Assembly (NCBI GenBank): GCA_034669505.1
Contig: JAXDNJ010000033.1
Coordinates: 1 to 64,000, forward strand
Source: JAFASC01 sp034669505
GTDB lineage: Bacteria > Pseudomonadota > Alphaproteobacteria > Rhizobiales > Beijerinckiaceae
Length of the DNA stretch: 64,000 bases
Reading direction: 5' to 3'
Part shown: positions 50,684 to 60,183 of the stretch, piece by piece
Layout of the letters: each line of letters opens with the position of its first letter
How positions within the stretch are numbered: the stretch's first letter is position 1
Made by a program: the position numbers and the translations under genes
The notes under the pieces: generated by a model
Seen by the model: only the letters and a program-made list of their open reading frames with translations
The model's database searches: none
What the model was told of the DNA's origin: nothing

Positions 50684-53611
50684 TTACCGCAGCGCGCCCG
50701 CCAACACCTCGGCGACATGTAACGGTTTTCGCGCCGTGCCGTGCTCGATCTGATGCCGGCATGAGAAACCGTCGGCCACGATGATTGCGTCGGCATCCGC
50801 AGCGCGTATCGCGGGAAGCAGCGACAATTCCCCCATCGCCATCGAAACATCGTATGTTTCGGCCTGATAACCGAACGCGCCGGCCATGCCGCAGCACGAC
50901 GACTCGATCGGCTTGACGTCGAGGCCCGGCACAAGGCCCAACGCCGCTTCGACAATGCCGAACGCACCGAAAGCTTTCTGATGACAATGTCCGTGCAGAT
51001 GCGCTGTTCGCTTTGTCTCAGCCAGAGGCAACGCGAGTTGCCCCGCCTCCGCTTCCCGCACCAAAAATTCCTCCAGGAGCAGCGCCTGATCGGCGATCGC
51101 GCGCGACTCCTCGCCTGGGAAGAGCGCCAGCAGCTCGTCCCGTAGCGTCAAGAGGCACGATGGTTCGAGCCCGATAACCGGCACGCCGCGCTTCGCGAAG
51201 GGCAGCAGCGCGTCGCGTGTGCGCTCGAGCTCGCGCCGCGCCCCCGCGACGTTGCCGACTGAGAGATGCGTGCGCCCGCAACAGAGCGTGCGTCTGCCCG
51301 CAGTAGCGCGCGGCAGATGCACGCGGTAATTGGCGGCGACGAGAACTTTGAGCGCGGCTTCGATCGTCTCGCGCTCGAACGTGCGGTTGAACGTGTCGGC
51401 AAAGAGCACGACCTCCCCGGCTCTGCCATCGCCGACACTTGCCGCCGGCTCGCGAAAGCGGTCGCTGCGCCATCGCGGCAGCGGCCGCTGATACGCCATT
51501 CGCAGAAGACGTTCGCTCACTCGTGCGAGCCCCGGGATTCGGTCTCGCAGGTTCAACAGCGGTGCGAGCGCAGCACCAATCCCGGCATAATCCGGCAGAT
51601 GCGCAACAATCCTGTCGCGCAGCGAAAAGCCGTGTTGAGCCGCGCGCGCAGCCTGTACTTCGATCTTCATCCGCGCGACATCGACGCCGGTCGGGCATTC
51701 GCGTCGGCACGCCTTGCATGAGACGCAGAGGTTCAGCGTCTCGCGCACGCCTTCCGACGTCAGCGCCTCGGCGCCGAGCTGTCCCGACAGTGCCAGCCGC
51801 AGCGTGTTGGCGCGCCCGCGCGTCACGTCGCGTTCGTCGCGAGTCACGCGATAGGACGGGCACATGACGCCGCCGGCCGATTTGCGGCAGGCGCCGTTAT
51901 TGTTGCACATCTCCGTCGCGCCCTGAAAACCGGACGCGCCGCCCGGCCATGCCGACCAGTCGAGCACGGGCTGAAAGTCCGAGCGCCCGTAATCCGGCCC
52001 GTAGCGCAGCAAATTTCGGTCATCGAATTTCGGCGGATCGACGATCCGTTGGGGGTTCAACGCATCCTCGGGATCGAAGAGCGTCTTGACCTCGCCGAAC
52101 GCGCGCACGAGACGAGATCCGAACATCATCTCGTGAAATTCCGAGCGCACGATGCCGTCGCCGTGCTCACCCGAATGCGAACCTTTGTAGTCGCGCACCA
52201 TCGCGAAGGCCTCTTCGGCGATCGCACGCATGCGTTTCAGGTCGAGATCGAGTTTGAGGTTGAGCACCGGGCGCACATGCAGGCAGCCTTCCGAGGCATG
52301 CGCATAAAACGTGCCCTTCGTGCCATTGCGCGCGAACACCTCTTTGAGCCGCGCCGTATAATCGGCGAGATGTTCGAGCGGCACCGCACAATCCTCGATA
52401 AACGAGACGGGCTTGCGCTCATCGCGCATCGACATCATCACGTTGAGACCCGCGGCACGGAAATCGGCCAGCGCGGTCTGCGTAGCGCGATCGGCGAGCT
52501 CCACCACGCCGCCCCATTTACGTAGCTCACGGTCCCAGCCGAAACCGAGATCGCCCATGAGTTCGGCGAGCTGCGCGACGCGGCGCAGGTTCTCCGCCTG
52601 ATCGTCCTCGGCGAACTCCACAAGCAGCAGCGCCTCCGGTTCGCCCTTCACCACGCGCTCGATCAAGGGCCGGAACATCGCGATGTCACGGCCGAGCGCG
52701 ATCATCGTCGCATCGACGAGTTCGACGGCGATCGGCCGCAAGCGCACAATGTGCTGCGCCGAATTCATCGCTTCATAGAACGAGCCGAAATGCGCGACGC
52801 CCAGCGCGCGATTGCGGATCACCGGCGAGAGCTTGACTTCTATCGCCGTAGACAGTGCGAGCGTGCCCTCCGAACCGACGAGCACATGCGCGAAATTGAT
52901 CTCGCGATGGGGCGCAAGCGCATCGATGTTATAACCGCCGACACGCCGCTGCACCTTCGGAAACCGCGCCGCGACCTCGTCGGCTTCGCGCCGGCCGATG
53001 GCGAGAAGATCGCGCGTTAGTTCCTGAAGGCGTGACGGCGTGTTGCTCGCACTCGTCTCTGCATCAATCACGCCGAAATGCCCGGCAGTTCCGTCCGCCA
53101 GAACGCCGTCGATCGCGACCACGTTGTCGCGCATCGTGCCATAGCGCAGCGAGCGGCCGCCGCAGGAATTGTTGCCGGCCATGCCGCCGATCGTCGCACG
53201 CGAGGCGGTGGACACATCGATTGGAAACCACAGGCCATGCAGCGCAAGCTGCCGGTTCAAATCGTCGAGCACGATGCCGGGTTCGACGATGCAGCGCCGC
53301 ATTCCAAGATCGAGCGATAGGATGCGGTTCAAATATTTCGATGTGTCGACGATCAGTCCCTCATTGACCGTCTGGCCGCATTGCGACGTGCCGCCGCCGC
53401 GAAAGGTCACGGGAACGCGCTCCTGCCGCGCAAGCTCCAACGCCGCAACCGCGCCTTCGGTTGTGCGCGGCGCGACTACGCCTGCCGGCATCACCTGATA
53501 AGAAGACGCATCGGTCCCATAACGCCCACGCGCGAAGCGGTCGAAGAGAATGTCGCCCTCTACCGCGCGCTTCAGACGCCGCTCGAGGCCCGGATGAAGG
53601 GCGTGAGTCAC
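50684..53611 (-). CDS. FAD-linked oxidase fused to Fe-S/CCG domain (Dld-II/GlcD-GlcF-like)
   Basis: The 975-residue protein joins a GlcD-type FAD domain (about 45-520; PVTFRGGGTSQCGQ, GGMAGNNSCGGRSLRYG, HVLVGSEGTLA, GEHGDGIVRSEF) to iron-sulfur ligands in CNNNGACRKSAGGVMCPS and LCVSCKACRRECP (near 627-640). A CCG domain with HLHGHCHQKAFG and ESSCCGMAGAFGY (near 902) follows. Such fusions oxidise 2-hydroxy acids such as D-lactate, D-2-hydroxyglutarate or glycolate and pass electrons to the respiratory chain. Its ATG overlaps the mutL stop by four bases. The exact substrate is unknown. Confidence 0.9.
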   Translation of the reverse strand: MTHALHPGLERRLKRAVEGDILFDRFARGRYGTDASSYQVMPAGVVAPRTTEGAVAALELARQERVPVTFRGGGTSQCGQTVNEGLIVDTSKYLNRILSLDLGMRRCIVEPGIVLDDLNRQLALHGLWFPIDVSTASRATIGGMAGNNSCGGRSLRYGTMRDNVVAIDGVLADGTAGHFGVIDAETSASNTPSRLQELTRDLLAIGRREADEVAARFPKVQRRVGGYNIDALAPHREINFAHVLVGSEGTLALSTAIEVKLSPVIRNRALGVAHFGSFYEAMNSAQHIVRLRPIAVELVDATMIALGRDIAMFRPLIERVVKGEPEALLLVEFAEDDQAENLRRVAQLAELMGDLGFGWDRELRKWGGVVELADRATQTALADFRAAGLNVMMSMRDERKPVSFIEDCAVPLEHLADYTARLKEVFARNGTKGTFYAHASEGCLHVRPVLNLKLDLDLKRMRAIAEEAFAMVRDYKGSHSGEHGDGIVRSEFHEMMFGSRLVRAFGEVKTLFDPEDALNPQRIVDPPKFDDRNLLRYGPDYGRSDFQPVLDWSAWPGGASGFQGATEMCNNNGACRKSAGGVMCPSYRVTRDERDVTRGRANTLRLALSGQLGAEALTSEGVRETLNLCVSCKACRRECPTGVDVARMKIEVQAARAAQHGFSLRDRIVAHLPDYAGIGAALAPLLNLRDRIPGLARVSERLLRMAYQRPLPRWRSDRFREPAASVGDGRAGEVVLFADTFNRTFERETIEAALKVLVAANYRVHLPRATAGRRTLCCGRTHLSVGNVAGARRELERTRDALLPFAKRGVPVIGLEPSCLLTLRDELLALFPGEESRAIADQALLLEEFLVREAEAGQLALPLAETKRTAHLHGHCHQKAFGAFGIVEAALGLVPGLDVKPIESSCCGMAGAFGYQAETYDVSMAMGELSLLPAIRAADADAIIVADGFSCRHQIEHGTARKPLHVAEVLAGALR

Positions 53612-55425
53612 CTTCGCTTGAACAGCCGCTCGATGTCGGCGAGCTTCAGCTCGACATATGTCGGGCGACCGTGATTACACTGGCCCGAACCTGGTGTCGC
53701 TTCCATCTCGCGGAGCAGCGCATTCATCTCCTCGGCGTTGAGACGGCGTCCGGAACGCACGGAATTGTGGCAGGCGAGCGTGGCCAGCACTTTATCGAGC
53801 GAGCGTTCGAGCGCCCCGGTACTATCGTCTTCGGCGAGACGATCGGCGATATCCTGCAGAAGCAGCCGCGCGTCCGCATTGGCGAGAAGCGCTGGCATTT
53901 CGCGCACCAAAACGGCACCGGGCCCGAAACTCTCGACCAGCAGTCCCGATGCGGCGAGATCGTCCGCGGCGGCGACAATGCGGGCGACGTCGCCCGCTTC
54001 CATTTCGACGACCGCCGGCACGAGCAGCGCCTGGCGGGCAATGCTATTCTCGGTGCGCTGGCGCTTCAAGCGCTCGTAGACGAGCCGCTCATGCGCGGCG
54101 TGTTGGTCGACGAGGACGACGCCGTCGCGTGTCTGCGCAACGATGTAATTTTCATGCAGCTGCGCGCGAGCGGCGCCGAGCGGCGCGTCGACAGCTTCGG
54201 CGGGCGGCGGCGCCGCATGGGCGCGTGCATCGACGCCGGGCGTGTCGATGATAAAGGCGCGCTGCTCTTGTTCGGCGAACCCATCCGCCACGTGCGCGGG
54301 CGCGGCGGACGAAGGCCGCCAGTCATAAGGCTGCTGCGGCATCCCGCGCGACAGAATATGCAGCGCGCTGCGTCCCCCCTCGCTCGAGGCGCGGTGCCGC
54401 GCGCCGGCAAGCGCTTCCTTGAGCGCGCCGATGACGAGGCCGCGGACGAGGCCGGGATCGCGGAAGCGCACTTCGGCTTTCGCTGGATGCACGTTGACAT
54501 CGACCTCCCGCGGCGGACAGGCGATGAACAGCGCGGCGACGCCATGCCGGTCACCCGAGAGAAAATCGAGATAAGCCGCGCGCACGCTGCCTGAGAGCAG
54601 CTTGTCGCGCAGGGGGCGGCCGTTGACGAACATGAATTGCGTGAGCGCGTTGGCGCGATTGAAGGTCGGCAGGCCAGCACGACCGGCGAGCGCAAAACCT
54701 GCGCGCGCCGCGTCGATCGTCACGCAATTCTCGGCGAACTCGCGGCCGAGCACGTCGGCGAGACGACGCGAGAGCGCGTCCGGGCCGGTTGCAGCGGCAT
54801 AGTCGAAGCCGCCGCCCTGATCGGTCGAAAGCGTGAAGCGAACGTTGGAGTGCGCGATCGCGAGCCGCTTCAAAACATCGGCGACGGCTTGGCCCTCGGC
54901 GCGCTCCCCCTTCAAGAACTTCAGCCGCGCCGGCGTCGCCGCAAAGAGATCACGGACCTCGACGCGGGTACCTTTTGTGCGCGCGCAGGGCGCAACGCCG
55001 CGCTTGTCGCCGAACGCCACCTCGATCCGTGCGCCGTGGGGGGCGCCCGCCGCGCGCGTCTCGATCAGAAGCTCGGCGACGGAACCGATTGACGGCAGCG
55101 CCTCGCCGCGGAAGCCAAGCGTCGCGATGGCCGAGAGATCGCCGTCCGGCAATTTCGAGGTCGCGTGGCGATCGACGGCAAGCGCCAGATCCTCCGCGCT
55201 CATCCCGTGGCCGTCGTCGCTGACGCGGATCAGCCGCCGCCCACCCGCCTCGATCACGACATCGATGCGGCGCGCGCCGGCATCGAGCGCATTTTCGACG
55301 AGTTCCTTGACGGCGGAAGCCGGCCGCTCGACCACCTCGCCTGCGGCGATGCGGTCGACGAGGACCGGATCGAGCCGGCGGATTCGTGGCTCGGCTGACG
55401 AATCGAGGGCGGCGGCAAGGGCCAT
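53608..55425 (-). CDS. mutL: DNA mismatch repair protein MutL
   Basis: The 605-residue protein links MutS to the later steps of mismatch repair. The GHKL ATPase half has ELVENALDAGA, SDDGHGM, ATSKL and GFRGEALPSIGSVA within the first 115 residues. The C-terminal half carries DQHAAHERLVYE, the metal-binding endonuclease motif found in bacteria without MutH, so this MutL should nick DNA itself. The final SGQCNHGRPTYVEL segment is the usual family end. It follows the HAD gene by 48 bases on the same strand and overlaps the next gene by four bases. Confidence 0.95.
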   Translation of the reverse strand: MALAAALDSSAEPRIRRLDPVLVDRIAAGEVVERPASAVKELVENALDAGARRIDVVIEAGGRRLIRVSDDGHGMSAEDLALAVDRHATSKLPDGDLSAIATLGFRGEALPSIGSVAELLIETRAAGAPHGARIEVAFGDKRGVAPCARTKGTRVEVRDLFAATPARLKFLKGERAEGQAVADVLKRLAIAHSNVRFTLSTDQGGGFDYAAATGPDALSRRLADVLGREFAENCVTIDAARAGFALAGRAGLPTFNRANALTQFMFVNGRPLRDKLLSGSVRAAYLDFLSGDRHGVAALFIACPPREVDVNVHPAKAEVRFRDPGLVRGLVIGALKEALAGARHRASSEGGRSALHILSRGMPQQPYDWRPSSAAPAHVADGFAEQEQRAFIIDTPGVDARAHAAPPPAEAVDAPLGAARAQLHENYIVAQTRDGVVLVDQHAAHERLVYERLKRQRTENSIARQALLVPAVVEMEAGDVARIVAAADDLAASGLLVESFGPGAVLVREMPALLANADARLLLQDIADRLAEDDSTGALERSLDKVLATLACHNSVRSGRRLNAEEMNALLREMEATPGSGQCNHGRPTYVELKLADIERLFKRR

Positions 55426-55473
55426 CGCCGCCGTTCTAGCAGGCCGGCGCGGCGAACGGGAGGGCGTGATCCC

Positions 55474-56205
55474 CTACCCCGCCGCGACGGTCGTCGGCAC
55501 ATCCTCGATGCTGCGGCAGACGCGGATGCGCCGCGTCGGCAGCAGACTCCCGAGCGGCCGCAACAAAGCCCAGCGGCCCTCCGGCACGTGGATGGCGCAC
55601 CCGCCAAGCTGCACGACCGGCACGACGTCCTCGCGGAAACAATCGCCCACCATGATCAGGTCCGTGGGCGCGCAGCCATTTGCCGCCAGCACGCGCCGGT
55701 ACACGGACGTGTCCTTGCGATCGACGATCTCCACCATGTCGAACCGATCGAGAAACGGAAAGCACGAGAGTTTGATCGCCTGCTTGACGAGATCGCCCTT
55801 GGTGATGATCCACAGCGTGTGACCTGCCTGTTTTAGCCGCCCGAGCGCCCGCTCCAGCCCGTCCGGGCAGCGCAAGGTCAGCCAATGCATGCATTTCGGG
55901 ATCGCCTCGACTTGCGCGATCCAGTCCCCCGGCAGATCGCCGTCACGGACCTCGCGGCCGCTTTCCATAAGCGCGCGCTGCACGCCGCTTTGCGTGTAGC
56001 CGAACTCCCGCAAGCGCCGCCGGAACGCATCTGCCATGCCGTCGTGCGGCAAACCCTCGACGGAGAGGCGTTTGCAATCTCGCTCCCATTTTTTCTCGTC
56101 GGTGTCGTCGATCCACAGCGTGTCGTCGCCGTCGAAGGCGATGATGCGGTTGGATCGGTCCGCTGTGATCTCCGGCGTGGCCTGCGGTTCACTTTTCTTG
56201 AGCAT
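55474..56205 (-). CDS. HAD-family hydrolase
   Basis: The 243-residue protein has the HAD nucleophile motif FDGDDTLW at 24-31 (DxDxT), a helical cap (about 40-110), the Thr/Lys region LWIITKGDLVKQ and the acidic motif MVGDCFREDVVP. It should be a Mg-dependent phosphatase of the cytoplasm; the substrate is unknown. It is the first of a possible minus-strand run HAD-mutL-FAD/Fe-S and is divergent from the acyl-CoA dehydrogenase with 130 bases between starts. Confidence 0.87.
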   Translation of the reverse strand: MLKKSEPQATPEITADRSNRIIAFDGDDTLWIDDTDEKKWERDCKRLSVEGLPHDGMADAFRRRLREFGYTQSGVQRALMESGREVRDGDLPGDWIAQVEAIPKCMHWLTLRCPDGLERALGRLKQAGHTLWIITKGDLVKQAIKLSCFPFLDRFDMVEIVDRKDTSVYRRVLAANGCAPTDLIMVGDCFREDVVPVVQLGGCAIHVPEGRWALLRPLGSLLPTRRIRVCRSIEDVPTTVAAG

Positions 56206-56335
56206 GGCCCGACGGCAATGCTTTTGCTGCCGCGGCGTTCCAAGTGAGGGGCGATCAAGGGCTTTCCAGCATATCGCTCGTGGTCAGGAACTGTGCTTGA
56301 GTGAAAAGGGCGGTGCCGCTCTGACGGAAGGATTC

Positions 56336-57505
56336 ATGGCCAGTCAACAGCCCTTCGTCGAGGATCACGCCGAAATACGCGAGGAGGTGCGCAAGCTCTG
56401 CTCGAAGTACCCCGGCGCTTACTGGCGCGAACTCGATGAGCGGCGCGCCTATCCGACGGCGTTCGTGACGGAACTCACCAAATCCGGCTTTCTCTCGGTT
56501 CTTATTCCGGAGGAATTCGGCGGCTCGGGGCTTGGCCTCTCCGCTGCAGCGGCGATCCTCGAAACGGTCCAAGCAAGCGGCTGCAACGGCGCCGCCTGCC
56601 ATGCCCAACTTTACACGATGGGCACCGTGCTGCGTCATGGCTCACCGGAGCAGAAGGCCGCTTACTTGCCGAAGATCGCGACCGGGGAACTTCGCCTGCA
56701 GGCCTTCGGCGTGACCGAGCCGACGAGTGGCACCGACACCACATCGCTTCGCACCTTCGCCAAACGCGAAGGCGACGAATACATCGTAAACGGCCAGAAA
56801 ATCTGGACGAGCCGTGCCGAACATTCCGATCTGATGGTCCTGCTCGCGCGCACCACTCCGCGCGATCAAGTGCGCAAGAAAACGGAGGGGCTCTCGACCT
56901 TCCTCGTCGACATGCGTGAGGCATTGAACAATGGCCTCACCATTCGGCCGATCCGCACGATGATGAATCACAATTCATGCGAAGTGTTTTTCCAGGATAT
57001 GCGGGTTCCGGCCGAGAACCGTATCGGCGAGGAAGGCAAGGGCTTCCGCTATATTCTCTCGGGCATGAATGCAGAGCGCATCTTGATTGCCGCCGAATGT
57101 ATCGGCGACGCCAAATGGTTCATCGCGAAGGCCCGGGATTATGCGCGCGAGCGCCACGTGTTCGGACGCGCCATCGGCCAGAACCAGGGAATACAATTCC
57201 CGATCGCGCAGGCTTATGCGAAGATGCGGGCGGCGGAACTCATGGTGCGCGATGCGATCGCCCGCTATGAGGCGGCGATCGATTGCGGCGCTGAGGCAAA
57301 CATGGCCAAGATGCTTGCTGCCGATGCCAGCTGGGCGGCCGCAAACGTGTGCGTTCAGACGCATGGCGGTTTTGGGTTCGCCGAGGAATACGACGTCGAG
57401 CGCAAGTTCCGCGAGACGCGCCTCTATCAGGTCGCGCCGATCTCGACCAATCTGATCCTGAGCTATGTCGCCGAACACGTATTGGAATTGCCGCGTTCGT
57501 ACTGA
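56336..57505 (+). CDS. Acyl-CoA dehydrogenase family protein
   Basis: The 389-residue flavoenzyme has the usual three-part fold: LIPEEFGGSGLGLSAAA near 56-72, the FAD/substrate loop AFGVTEPTSGTDTTSLRT near 123-140, IVNGQKIWTSRAEHSD and the C-terminal QTHGGFGFAEEYDVERKFRETRL. The common catalytic glutamate motif (YEGTS) is replaced by VAPIS at 366-370. Glu247 in SGMNAERIL occupies the alternative base position known from isovaleryl- and long-chain enzymes. ATG 56336 follows GGAAGG. It starts a block with a thiolase, DUF35 protein and oxidoreductase on the same strand. Confidence 0.9.
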   Translation: MASQQPFVEDHAEIREEVRKLCSKYPGAYWRELDERRAYPTAFVTELTKSGFLSVLIPEEFGGSGLGLSAAAAILETVQASGCNGAACHAQLYTMGTVLRHGSPEQKAAYLPKIATGELRLQAFGVTEPTSGTDTTSLRTFAKREGDEYIVNGQKIWTSRAEHSDLMVLLARTTPRDQVRKKTEGLSTFLVDMREALNNGLTIRPIRTMMNHNSCEVFFQDMRVPAENRIGEEGKGFRYILSGMNAERILIAAECIGDAKWFIAKARDYARERHVFGRAIGQNQGIQFPIAQAYAKMRAAELMVRDAIARYEAAIDCGAEANMAKMLAADASWAAANVCVQTHGGFGFAEEYDVERKFRETRLYQVAPISTNLILSYVAEHVLELPRSY

Positions 57506-57522
57506 CCCACGCGAGTGAATGC

Positions 57523-58692
57523 ATGAGCATCAAAGGGCGCGGCTACATTGCCGGTGCGTATGAACATCCGACGCGTAAGGCTCCAGATAAAAGCCTCGCG
57601 CAGCTCCACGCCGAAGTGGCGCTCGGCGCGCTCAACGATGCCGGGCTGACGATCGGCGACGTCGATGGTTACTTCTGCGCCGGCGACGCACCGGGCATGG
57701 GTCCGGTCTCCATGGTCGACTACCTGAACCTCAAGGTCCGGCACATCGACTCGACCGAGACCGGCGGCTGCTCGTATCTGATCCACGTCTCACATGCGGC
57801 GCAGGCGATCGCCGCGGGCAAATGCGACGTGGCGCTGGTGACGCTCGCCGGGCGGCCGCGCAGCGAGGGGCAGGCGACGGGCACGGCCGTGCGGCCGATG
57901 AATCCGAACCAGCCGGACATGCAATTCGAGACGCCGTTCGGGCCGACTATCGCCAACATGTATGCCATGGTGGCACGCCGACACATGTACGAGTTCGGCA
58001 CGACGTCCGAGCAGCTCGCCTGGATCAAGGTCGCGGCCTCGCATCACGCGCAGCACAATCCAAATGCGATGCTGAGGGACGTCGTTACCGTCGAGGAGGT
58101 CGTGAACTCGCCGATGATCGCCGACCCCCTGCATCGGCTCGATTGCTGCGTGATCAGCGACGGCGGCGGCGCGGTAATAGTAGTACGACCCGAAATCGCG
58201 CGCGCACTGAAGCGCCCGCTCGTCAAGCTCATCGGCGCCGGTGAGGCTGTCAAAGGCCAGCTCGGCGGCGATGTCGATCTCACCTATACCGGCGCGGTAC
58301 GCTCCGGCGCGGCAGCATTTGCGGAAGCAGGCGTCACGCACGAAAATATCGATTACGTCTCCATCTACGACAGCTTCACCATCACCGTCCTCGTCCAGCT
58401 CGAAGATCTCGGCTTCTGCGCCAAAGGCGAGGGCGGCCGGTTTGTTGCCGACGGCAATCTGATCTCCGGCACCGGCAAGCTGCCGTTCAACACCGACGGC
58501 GGCGGCCTTTGCAACAATCATCCCGCCAATCGCGGCGGCATGACGAAGATCATCGAGGCGGTGCGGCAGCTGCGCGGGGAAGCCCATCCCAAAGTGCAGG
58601 TTCCGAACTGCCGGCTCGCTCTGGCGCACGGCACCGGCGGCTCGCTCGGAACGCGGCATGCGAGCGCCACGCTTATCATGGAACGGGAATAG
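57523..58692 (+). CDS. Thiolase-superfamily protein, SCP-x type
   Basis: The 389-residue protein is of the lipid-transfer/SCP-x thiolase branch (GRGYIAGAYEHPTRKAP, VDGYFCAGDAPGMGP, late GTGKLPFNTDGGGLCNNHPANRGG in part). A nucleophile candidate is Cys83 in ETGGCSYLIHVSHA, and a histidine lies in NNHPANRGG. It could cleave 3-ketoacyl-CoA or, like Ltp2, carry out a retro-aldol cleavage. Pairing with the DUF35 gene 2 bases downstream is usual for both kinds. ATG 57523 lies 17 bases after the dehydrogenase stop. Confidence 0.88.
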   Translation: MSIKGRGYIAGAYEHPTRKAPDKSLAQLHAEVALGALNDAGLTIGDVDGYFCAGDAPGMGPVSMVDYLNLKVRHIDSTETGGCSYLIHVSHAAQAIAAGKCDVALVTLAGRPRSEGQATGTAVRPMNPNQPDMQFETPFGPTIANMYAMVARRHMYEFGTTSEQLAWIKVAASHHAQHNPNAMLRDVVTVEEVVNSPMIADPLHRLDCCVISDGGGAVIVVRPEIARALKRPLVKLIGAGEAVKGQLGGDVDLTYTGAVRSGAAAFAEAGVTHENIDYVSIYDSFTITVLVQLEDLGFCAKGEGGRFVADGNLISGTGKLPFNTDGGGLCNNHPANRGGMTKIIEAVRQLRGEAHPKVQVPNCRLALAHGTGGSLGTRHASATLIMERE

Positions 58693-58694
58693 CA

Positions 58695-59081
58695 ATGGCC
58701 AGGCAAGAAGGGATCGCCGCGATTGCCAATCCCGAGACAAGAACCATTTGGGAGGCCGCCGCGGACGGTCGGCTGCTCGTCCCCAAATGCAACGCCTGCG
58801 GACGCTTTCACTGGTATCCGCGGCGCATCTGCCCGCATTGCGCGAGTTCCGCGATCGAAATGCAAGAAGCCAAGGGCAGTGGCGAGGTCTATTCCTATTC
58901 GATCATGCGCCGCGCCAAGGTGCCCTATGCGATCGCCTATGTCCGGCTGAGCGAAGGCACAACGATGATGACGAATATCGTCGATTGCGATTTCGACCAC
59001 GTCCGCGTCGGCATGCCGGTGAAGCTCGTTTTCAAGGAGAGTTCCGAGGGTTATCCGCTACCGATGTTCACCGCAGCGTGA
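58695..59081 (+). CDS. Zn-ribbon/OB-fold DUF35 protein, thiolase partner
   Basis: The 128-residue protein has a zinc ribbon with Cys32, Cys35, Cys46 and Cys49 (KCNACGRFHWYPRRICPHC) followed by an OB-fold (GEVYSYSIMRRAK to VKLVFKESSEGYPLP). DUF35 proteins bind acyl-CoA and form complexes with SCP-x thiolases or Ltp2-type aldolases. It starts 2 bases after the thiolase stop. It has no catalytic residues that I can name. Confidence 0.92.
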   Translation: MARQEGIAAIANPETRTIWEAAADGRLLVPKCNACGRFHWYPRRICPHCASSAIEMQEAKGSGEVYSYSIMRRAKVPYAIAYVRLSEGTTMMTNIVDCDFDHVRVGMPVKLVFKESSEGYPLPMFTAA

Positions 59082-59109
59082 GCGGACCGCCGGACTGAAT
59101 CGGGCGCCG

Positions 59110-60099
59110 ATGACTGAAACCTATCGCGCCGCGGTTTGCAGCGAGCTTGGCCCGCCCGAACAGCTGAAGCTTGAACGGCTGCCCCGCGCCGAACTCGCCG
59201 CCGGCTGTGTCCGGGTGAAGATGGTGGCTGGCGGCATCAACTTCCCGGATTGGCTTATCGTCCAGGGCCTCTATCAACACCGGCCGGATCTCCCCTTTGT
59301 GCCGGGCATGGAAGGCGCCGGCGTGATCATCGAGGTCGGGGCAGATGTCGCGTCGTTCTCGGCAGGACAACATGTGATGGTTCGGATGCGCACCGGCGCA
59401 TTTGCAGAGGAGGCGGTCGTTCCGGCCGACCAAGTGCTGACGCTGCCGTCGACCTTCAGCTTCGAAGAAGGCGCGACCTTTCTCGCCGCCCACACAACCG
59501 CATATCACGCGCTGAAAACCCGCGCGGAAATACAGCCTGGACAGGTGCTGCTAGTGCTCGGCGCCGCTGGCGGTGTCGGCCTTGCCGCAGTGCAAATCGG
59601 CAAGCTGCTCGGGGCCCAGGTGATCGCCGCAGCCTCCACGGATCACAAGCTCGCGCTCGCGGGCCGAATGGGTGCCGACGATCTTCTGAACTACAGCGCC
59701 TGCCGTATCGAGGACGAGGCGCGCCGCATCACGAATGGCCGTGGCGTCGACGTGGTGTTCGATCCAGTCGGCATCGCACAAGAGAGCGCGCTCAGATGCT
59801 TGTCACGCGGCGGCAAATTGCTCGTCGTCGGGTTTGCCGGCGGACATATCCCATCCTATGCCGCCAATCGCATTCTGCTCAGGGGCTGCACCATCATCGG
59901 CGTGCGCGCCGGCGAGGCGGGCCGCCATGATCCGGACATGCGCCGCCGCGAGCACGCGGAATTGTGCGACCTCGCCGAGCAAGGACGCGTGCGTCCCCAC
60001 GTCTCCGAATCCTATCCGCTGCACCAATGCGCCGTTGCGTTGCGCCGCCTTGCCGACCGGCAAGCGCTCGGGCGGATCGCGCTGAAGCTTGCAGCCTGA
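59110..60099 (+). CDS. NADPH:quinone reductase-like oxidoreductase (MDR superfamily)
   Basis: The 329-residue protein has the zinc-free MDR pattern: a GroES-like domain (AAVCSELGPPEQLKLERLP, VAGGINFPDWLIVQGLYQHRP in part), PFVPGMEGAGVI, and the Rossmann loop LVLGAAGGVGLAAVQIGKLLGA in part. It may be a quinone or enoyl reductase. Position 28 bases after the DUF35 gene ties it to the acyl-CoA block, where it could reduce an unsaturated intermediate; that is inference. Confidence 0.9.
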   Translation: MTETYRAAVCSELGPPEQLKLERLPRAELAAGCVRVKMVAGGINFPDWLIVQGLYQHRPDLPFVPGMEGAGVIIEVGADVASFSAGQHVMVRMRTGAFAEEAVVPADQVLTLPSTFSFEEGATFLAAHTTAYHALKTRAEIQPGQVLLVLGAAGGVGLAAVQIGKLLGAQVIAAASTDHKLALAGRMGADDLLNYSACRIEDEARRITNGRGVDVVFDPVGIAQESALRCLSRGGKLLVVGFAGGHIPSYAANRILLRGCTIIGVRAGEAGRHDPDMRRREHAELCDLAEQGRVRPHVSESYPLHQCAVALRRLADRQALGRIALKLAA

Positions 60100-60183
60100 G
60101 GGTCGCGTTAAGCATGGCGGGATTCTCTAACCGCGGCTTAACCACCGCGTTCTAGGGTCCGGCTCTGGTCCTCCAGAGACGCC

